From positions 5,928 through 15,533 of the forward strand of contig NZVW01000150.1 in NCBI GenBank assembly GCA_002697475.1: DNA of 9,606 nucleotides. Direction: 5' to 3'. The DNA is from Aquimarina sp. (lineage in GTDB: Bacteria > Bacteroidota > Bacteroidia > Flavobacteriales > Flavobacteriaceae). The position numbers and the translations under genes were made by a program. Under the pieces are notes generated by a model. It searched no databases. It was not told the DNA's origin and worked only from the letters and a program-made list of their open reading frames with translations. Below are positions 6,816-9,606 of the stretch, piece by piece (the stretch's first letter is position 1; each line of letters opens with the position of its first letter).

Positions 6816-7328
6816 ATGAAGGAGCTTATGGCCTATGACAGTATTCAGTCATTATCTAAAGAATCAAATAAAGATATTTCTTTACCGCTTCTATCCTGGG
6901 AATTTTATGGAACACACTTAGGATTAAATGGGCAATACGCTAAGGAAAGAGCAGATATCCATAAAGTCACGCAAAACTGGAACACCAATTTTGATTTCCA
7001 AAAGCAAATGGTTTATGAAAAAAACGTAGTTATAATTACAGACCCCAATCTGAATATTGTATTTGCGTCATCTAACATTTACCAGCTTAACGGTTATACC
7101 CCTGAAGAGGTGATAGGAAAAACCCCAAAACTTTTTCAAGGAGAAAATACGTGCACAAAAACTTCAAAGCGTATACGAATGGCTATTGATAAACGCCAAC
7201 CTTTTTCAGAACGAATTTTGAACTACAAGAAAAACAAGGAAGTCTATTATTGTACAATTAACGGTTACCCTGTTTTCAATCAAAAAGGAGATTTAGTAAA
7301 CTATTTAGCTTTTGAGACAGCTGCGTAA
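6816..7328 (+). CDS. Short PAS-domain protein, LOV-like without the photoactive cysteine
   Basis: This 170-residue protein has an N-terminal stretch of about 60 residues with no recognisable domain and a single PAS domain from about 66 to 168. The PAS core reads NVVIITDPNLNIVFASSN, YTPEEVIGKTPKLFQGENT (94-112), IRMAIDKRQPFSERILNYKKN (120-140) and VYYCTINGYPVFNQKGDLVNYLAFE. The order and spacing match flavin-binding LOV domains, but the GxNCRFLQ motif is GKTPKLFQ here: Asn is Thr103, and the adduct-forming Cys is Pro104. The downstream flavin Asn and Gln positions also appear replaced (Cys146, Glu167). A blue-light adduct is therefore not expected. No output domain is attached, so it may work by protein-protein contact. 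The gene ends 48 bp before ferritin and may be co-transcribed with it. A second ATG at 6828, preceded by AAGGAG, would shorten the protein by four residues. Confidence 0.78.
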   Translation: MKELMAYDSIQSLSKESNKDISLPLLSWEFYGTHLGLNGQYAKERADIHKVTQNWNTNFDFQKQMVYEKNVVIITDPNLNIVFASSNIYQLNGYTPEEVIGKTPKLFQGENTCTKTSKRIRMAIDKRQPFSERILNYKKNKEVYYCTINGYPVFNQKGDLVNYLAFETAA

Positions 7329-7344
7329 CGTATTTCTACAAAGA

Positions 7345-7363
7345 ATTACTTAAATTTAGTAAT
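7345..7363. repeat. Short inverted repeat in the ferritin leader
   Basis: ATTACT (7345-7350) and AGTAAT (7358-7363) form a perfect 6-bp inverted repeat around TAAATTT, ending 13 nt before the ferritin ATG. It could be an operator or a weak hairpin near the ribosome-binding region. In A/T-rich DNA a repeat of this size can arise by chance. Confidence 0.3.
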
Positions 7364-7376
7364 CAATTGCAGAAAT

Positions 7377-7880
7377 ATGATCACACAAATAGAAACATTA
7401 CTTAATGAGCAGGTGTCTTATGAATCTAGAGCTTCAGCTCAATATCTCGCAATGGCAAATTGGGCAGATATAAAGGGCTATAATGGTATTGCAGAGTTCT
7501 TCTATGCGCAGTCCGAAGAAGAAAGAGTACATATGGTCAAGTTGATAAAATTTATCAATGAACGCAACGGAAAAGCTGTAATCCCAGCTACAGAAAAACC
7601 CAGAGAAGAGTACACCTCTTTAATGGAACTTTTTGAAACCTTCTTAACTAATGAAGAGTTTGTTACAGAAAAGATCAATCATGTTATTTTTAAGTGTTTA
7701 GAACTTAAAGACTATAATGTCCATAATTTTATGCAGTGGTATGTAGCTGAGCAATTAGAAGAAGAAGCTATAGCCAGAAATTTATTGGACAAACTACGTA
7801 TTATAGGAGATGACAAATCTGGTCATTATCTTTTTGATAGGGATATTATGGAATATCAAGGACGTAAGTCGGAAGGGTAA
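7377..7880 (+). CDS. ftnA: Non-haem ferritin (FtnA type)
   Basis: This 167-residue protein is about the length of E. coli FtnA and aligns with it end to end. Ferroxidase-centre ligands are all present: E16 (SYESRAS), E49 and H52 (SEEERVHM), E93 (NEEFVTEKI), Q126 and E129 (YVAEQLEEE). The helix-joining stretch EYTSLMELFETFL and the ending SGHYLFDRD also fit. Ferritin subunits form a 24-mer cage in the cytoplasm that oxidises Fe(II) with O2 or peroxide and stores the mineral. The ATG at 7377 is the obvious start because the four-helix bundle begins at once (MITQIETLLNEQVSYES). The gene lies 48 bp after the PAS gene and upstream of the Cys/Lys peptide. No full -7 box is visible in the gap (TAAATTTA at 7351-7358 is the closest), so it may be read from the PAS promoter. 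Confidence 0.95.
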   Translation: MITQIETLLNEQVSYESRASAQYLAMANWADIKGYNGIAEFFYAQSEEERVHMVKLIKFINERNGKAVIPATEKPREEYTSLMELFETFLTNEEFVTEKINHVIFKCLELKDYNVHNFMQWYVAEQLEEEAIARNLLDKLRIIGDDKSGHYLFDRDIMEYQGRKSEG

Positions 7881-7901
7881 TGTTTTTTAACAGTTTAAGT
7901 A

Positions 7902-7932
7902 TTGTGAGATAAGTAATTATCATTTATTTTTG
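7902..7932 (+). promoter_or_regulatory. Promoter of the Cys/Lys-rich small protein
   Basis: A TTG -33 element at 7902-7904 is separated by 20 nt from TATTTTTG at 7925-7932, a full match to the TAnnTTTG -7 box. Transcription should begin near 7937-7940, leaving a leader of about 25 nt that consists almost wholly of motif S4. This promoter supports a separate transcript for the small gene downstream. Confidence 0.65.
7908..7921. promoter_or_regulatory. Fur-like inverted repeat in the promoter spacer
   Basis: GATAA (7908-7912) and TTATC (7917-7921) form a perfect inverted repeat around GTAA, between the -33 and -7 elements. The outer half-sites equal those of the classical Fur box (GATAAT...ATTATC), but the inner hexamer arrangement does not match cleanly. 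A repressor bound here would block RNA polymerase. Assignment to Fur is only a suggestion. Confidence 0.3.
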
Positions 7933-7937
7933 CGCTT

Positions 7938-7962
7938 ATTTAGATTTAATAAAAATAAATTT
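7938..7962 (+). promoter_or_regulatory. Candidate operator S4 (24/25 match to S1)
   Basis: This site begins ATTTAGATTTAATA and differs from S1 (360-384) only at position 15 (A instead of T). It starts at about the expected transcription start and ends one base before the ATG at 7964. The same position over the start site is seen for S2 at the DUF4856 gene. The match places the small Cys/Lys protein and the receptor operon in one likely regulon. Confidence 0.55.
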
Positions 7963-7963
7963 A

Positions 7964-8104
7964 ATGGGCTTGAGTACACCTTCATTATATTCCCCTTGTG
8001 TAGTTTCAGATTGTGCATCTTCTTGTATCAACAAAAAGAAAAAGTGCTGTAAAAAGTATAAAAAGAAGGGTAAATCCAATTGTAAACGTTGTCCTAAGTT
8101 ATAA
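7964..8104 (+). CDS. Small Cys/Lys-rich protein (46 residues), unrecognised
   Basis: The ATG at 7964 opens a 46-residue frame ending in TAA at 8102-8104. The protein starts MGLSTPSLYSPC and then becomes strongly basic: CCKKYKKKGKSNCKRCPK near the C-terminus. It has seven cysteines (12, 17, 21, 28, 29, 40, 43) and fourteen lysines. There is no signal peptide or membrane segment, so a cytoplasmic location is likely. Evidence that it is real: a full promoter 32 nt upstream, operator-like motif S4 in its leader, a strong terminator about 100 nt downstream, and the very non-random composition. The paired cysteines (Cx2C at 40-43, CC at 28-29) suggest metal or Fe-S-related binding, and the basic stretches could bind nucleic acid or an acidic partner. 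Both ideas are inference. I do not recognise the family with certainty. The position next to ferritin and the shared motif link it to metal homeostasis. Confidence 0.68.
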   Translation: MGLSTPSLYSPCVVSDCASSCINKKKKCCKKYKKKGKSNCKRCPKL

Positions 8105-8200
8105 GTTCGCTTCCTTAACTATTAATTTCTACGTTTTGTACATTTCGAATATTGGCGGGCAAGAGTAAGAAAAGTTTTAAATAAAAGTATTTTAGACAAT

Positions 8201-8230
8201 AAAAGCTTTGGTATCAAAACCAAAGCTTTT
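8201..8230. terminator. Bidirectional rho-independent terminator
   Basis: AAAAGCTTTGGT (8201-8212) and ACCAAAGCTTTT (8219-8230) form a perfect 12-bp stem with a 6-nt loop (ATCAAA). The flanking A-run and T-run make it work on either strand. It ends the small Cys/Lys gene transcript on the + strand and the PLP-enzyme transcript on the - strand, whose stop is 16 nt away. The stretch 8105-8200 before it holds no gene I can support. Confidence 0.88.
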
Positions 8231-8245
8231 CTTATTCCTATAGTA

Positions 8246-9606
8246 TCAACCAGCTTTTAAATCACTATTGATATCATTTACAAATGCTAAAAAGACCTCT
8301 TTATGGCGCTCCAGATCCATATCAGGTGAAAGGGACACTCTGGCAATATAGTCCTTGTCATCTTCTTTTGTTGTTCCCTGGGTGGAGGTGGCAGGTATGG
8401 TCCAATAACATCCTTTTAATTGTCCATAGCTTACACAAAACTTACTTTCATCAGGGATGTTATGGATCATTGCATTGATGAGCTTATGATTTAAAGCTCT
8501 TTTATAGGTTTCTTTTTCTTCAGCGGTATTTCCTTTCGTGGGTAGATCTAACGAAAATACAGAAGGCATAAATCCTTGTGCAGCTAATTCTTCTGATACA
8601 AAGTTGATTTTGGCTGCAGGCAAGGTTTCTTTGATATAATTGACAAACTCGCGCGTGTTTTTATAGGCATCCCCGATTCTTTGATTCATCGAAGGTAATT
8701 GTTGCGCCAGTATTTTTAATTGCAAATCCGTAGCTTCATTATCGCAAAGCCTTAAATGCAGTGCTATCTTGTCCAGCAAGGGTACAGCTTTAGTATTAGC
8801 CACGCAATATCCTGCGGTACATTTACCACCACTCGGAAATTTAGATCCGCTGACATACGATAAAGCCTTTACAGAAGAGAGTATCGCATCTTCGCCTAAA
8901 AAGTGAACATTAGGACAAAACGTTTGGTCTAAAATAAATACTGGAGCAATAGCTTCATGACCTTGCGGAGTCGTACGTGTTTTACTCAGTACTTCTTTTA
9001 GTTGTATAAGATCCGGAACTTCCACTCTGGGGTTTGTTGGGATTTCTGCAATAATATACGGTACGGCATCAAGAGCAGCTACTTTATCCAGCGTCCTGTC
9101 AATGCTTTGCACCATATCATTATCACCATCTACAGGTAAATCCATAACTTCAACATTAGGGATACTGGCAGCAACACGTCTGGACTGATCATTGGTACCT
9201 CCATAACAGTTAGGCGGAACCAAAAACTTAATGGCCTTACCCTTATGGTTCACCAAAGCATCGTGTACCAATCCCATCATAATAGCATACTGTGTGGACA
9301 AACCACTGGATCCAATCTGAACGTTACAATCGGTATCCGTAATTTGCTGTACAAGTTGTATCACCTGATTTTTATGTTCTTCTCGTGATGAGCTTTCTGA
9401 TGTAGTATGAACCGGTTGTTTGATCAATTTCTGCAAAGTGATCAGGCAATTAGCCGGAGTCATGGCAATCGTTTCACGTCTTCGTACATGTTGAATTTCT
9501 GAAATATAGTTGGCATTCTGTGCACCATTGATCAATAGAATACTACCTAGACCATCAACCAGTTGGATATAAAAGTCAATCGCAGGAGATAGTGCAATGG
9601 TGTCCA
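8246..9606 (-). CDS. Cys/Met-metabolism PLP-dependent enzyme, divergent, 5' part missing
   Basis: On the - strand the frame is open from the right edge to the TGA at 8246-8248, giving 452 visible residues plus two bases of a cut codon. An in-frame TTG at 9535 has open coding-like sequence upstream (DTIALSPAIDFYIQLVDG), so it is not the start. Family marks in order: GSSGLSTQYAI (the SSGMAAI site), PPNCYGGTND (the Tyr that stacks on PLP), AEIPTNPRVEVPDL, ILDQTF (Asp for the pyridine nitrogen), SGSKFPSGGK (the PLP-binding Lys, codon at 8840-8842), and ARVSLSPD (substrate-carboxylate Arg region). These identify the cystathionine gamma-synthase / beta-lyase / methionine gamma-lyase group. The usual YSRxxNPT phosphate-binding motif before SSG is not recognisable, and the N-terminal part is longer than in typical bacterial members. 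It may be a subgroup with an extra N-terminal domain, perhaps like the long fungal cystathionine gamma-synthases. The exact reaction cannot be assigned. It converges on the iron block and is probably unrelated to it. Confidence 0.82.
   Translation of the reverse strand, partial: DTIALSPAIDFYIQLVDGLGSILLINGAQNANYISEIQHVRRRETIAMTPANCLITLQKLIKQPVHTTSESSSREEHKNQVIQLVQQITDTDCNVQIGSSGLSTQYAIMMGLVHDALVNHKGKAIKFLVPPNCYGGTNDQSRRVAASIPNVEVMDLPVDGDNDMVQSIDRTLDKVAALDAVPYIIAEIPTNPRVEVPDLIQLKEVLSKTRTTPQGHEAIAPVFILDQTFCPNVHFLGEDAILSSVKALSYVSGSKFPSGGKCTAGYCVANTKAVPLLDKIALHLRLCDNEATDLQLKILAQQLPSMNQRIGDAYKNTREFVNYIKETLPAAKINFVSEELAAQGFMPSVFSLDLPTKGNTAEEKETYKRALNHKLINAMIHNIPDESKFCVSYGQLKGCYWTIPATSTQGTTKEDDKDYIARVSLSPDMDLERHKEVFLAFVNDINSDLKAG

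Noticed and set aside
360..7962. S1 and S4 as direct repeats (att sites or target duplications) bounding a mobile cassette
   Set aside because: S1 and S4 are in the same orientation, but no integrase or transposase lies between them. Both sit at promoters, and S2 is a further copy in the opposite orientation, so operators explain them better.
8128..8230. Possible small RNA ending at the terminator (TACATTTC at 8137-8144 as a -7 box)
   Set aside because: The -7 match lacks the final G and no -33 element is present; the terminator is already explained by the flanking genes.
8284..8478. Open frame on the + strand opposite the PLP enzyme
   Set aside because: Lies within the conserved C-terminal part of the enzyme gene and past the strong terminator at 8201-8230; no promoter.

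Overview
The window is low-GC DNA. It carries Bacteroidota-type promoters (a TAnnTTTG -7 box with a TTG/TTTG -33 element about 19-20 nt upstream), lipoproteins with an acidic patch after the lipid cysteine, a TonB-dependent receptor with an N-terminal carboxypeptidase-regulatory-like domain, and HTTM and DUF4856 proteins. Together these point to a member of the Flavobacteriaceae, probably marine. The genus cannot be read from the sequence.

Layout: (1) 1-318 is the 3' end of a c-type haem-binding domain protein that starts off the left edge. (2) 319-452 is a regulatory gap with a good promoter bracketed by two inverted copies of an A/T-rich motif. (3) 453-6710 is a four-gene block on the + strand: a DUF4856 lipoprotein, an imelysin-like lipoprotein, a vitamin K-dependent gamma-carboxylase-like (HTTM) membrane protein, and a FecA-like TonB-dependent receptor. 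A stem-loop and a second promoter separate the first two genes; the last two overlap by 20 bp. (4) 6816-7880 holds a small PAS protein that resembles a LOV domain without its photoactive cysteine, followed by a ferritin. (5) 7964-8104 is a 46-residue Cys/Lys-rich small protein. Its leader carries a 25-bp motif identical at 24 of 25 positions to the one upstream of the DUF4856 gene. (6) A 12-bp stem terminator at 8201-8230 serves both strands. (7) 8246-9606 on the - strand is a divergent Cys/Met-metabolism PLP-dependent enzyme whose start lies off the right edge.

Working model (inference): regions 2-5 form an iron-centred module. The lipoproteins and receptor would act at the outer membrane to capture and import an iron chelate, ferritin would store the iron, and the shared motif would place the receptor operon and the Cys/Lys peptide under one regulator. 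The unusual part is the gamma-carboxylase-like enzyme inside a TonB-receptor operon. It keeps the residues aligning with human GGCX H160, K218 and H287, so a periplasmic glutamate-modifying step is a testable possibility. No mobile element, CRISPR array, tRNA or rRNA was seen, and no gene-free stretch exceeds 300 bases.
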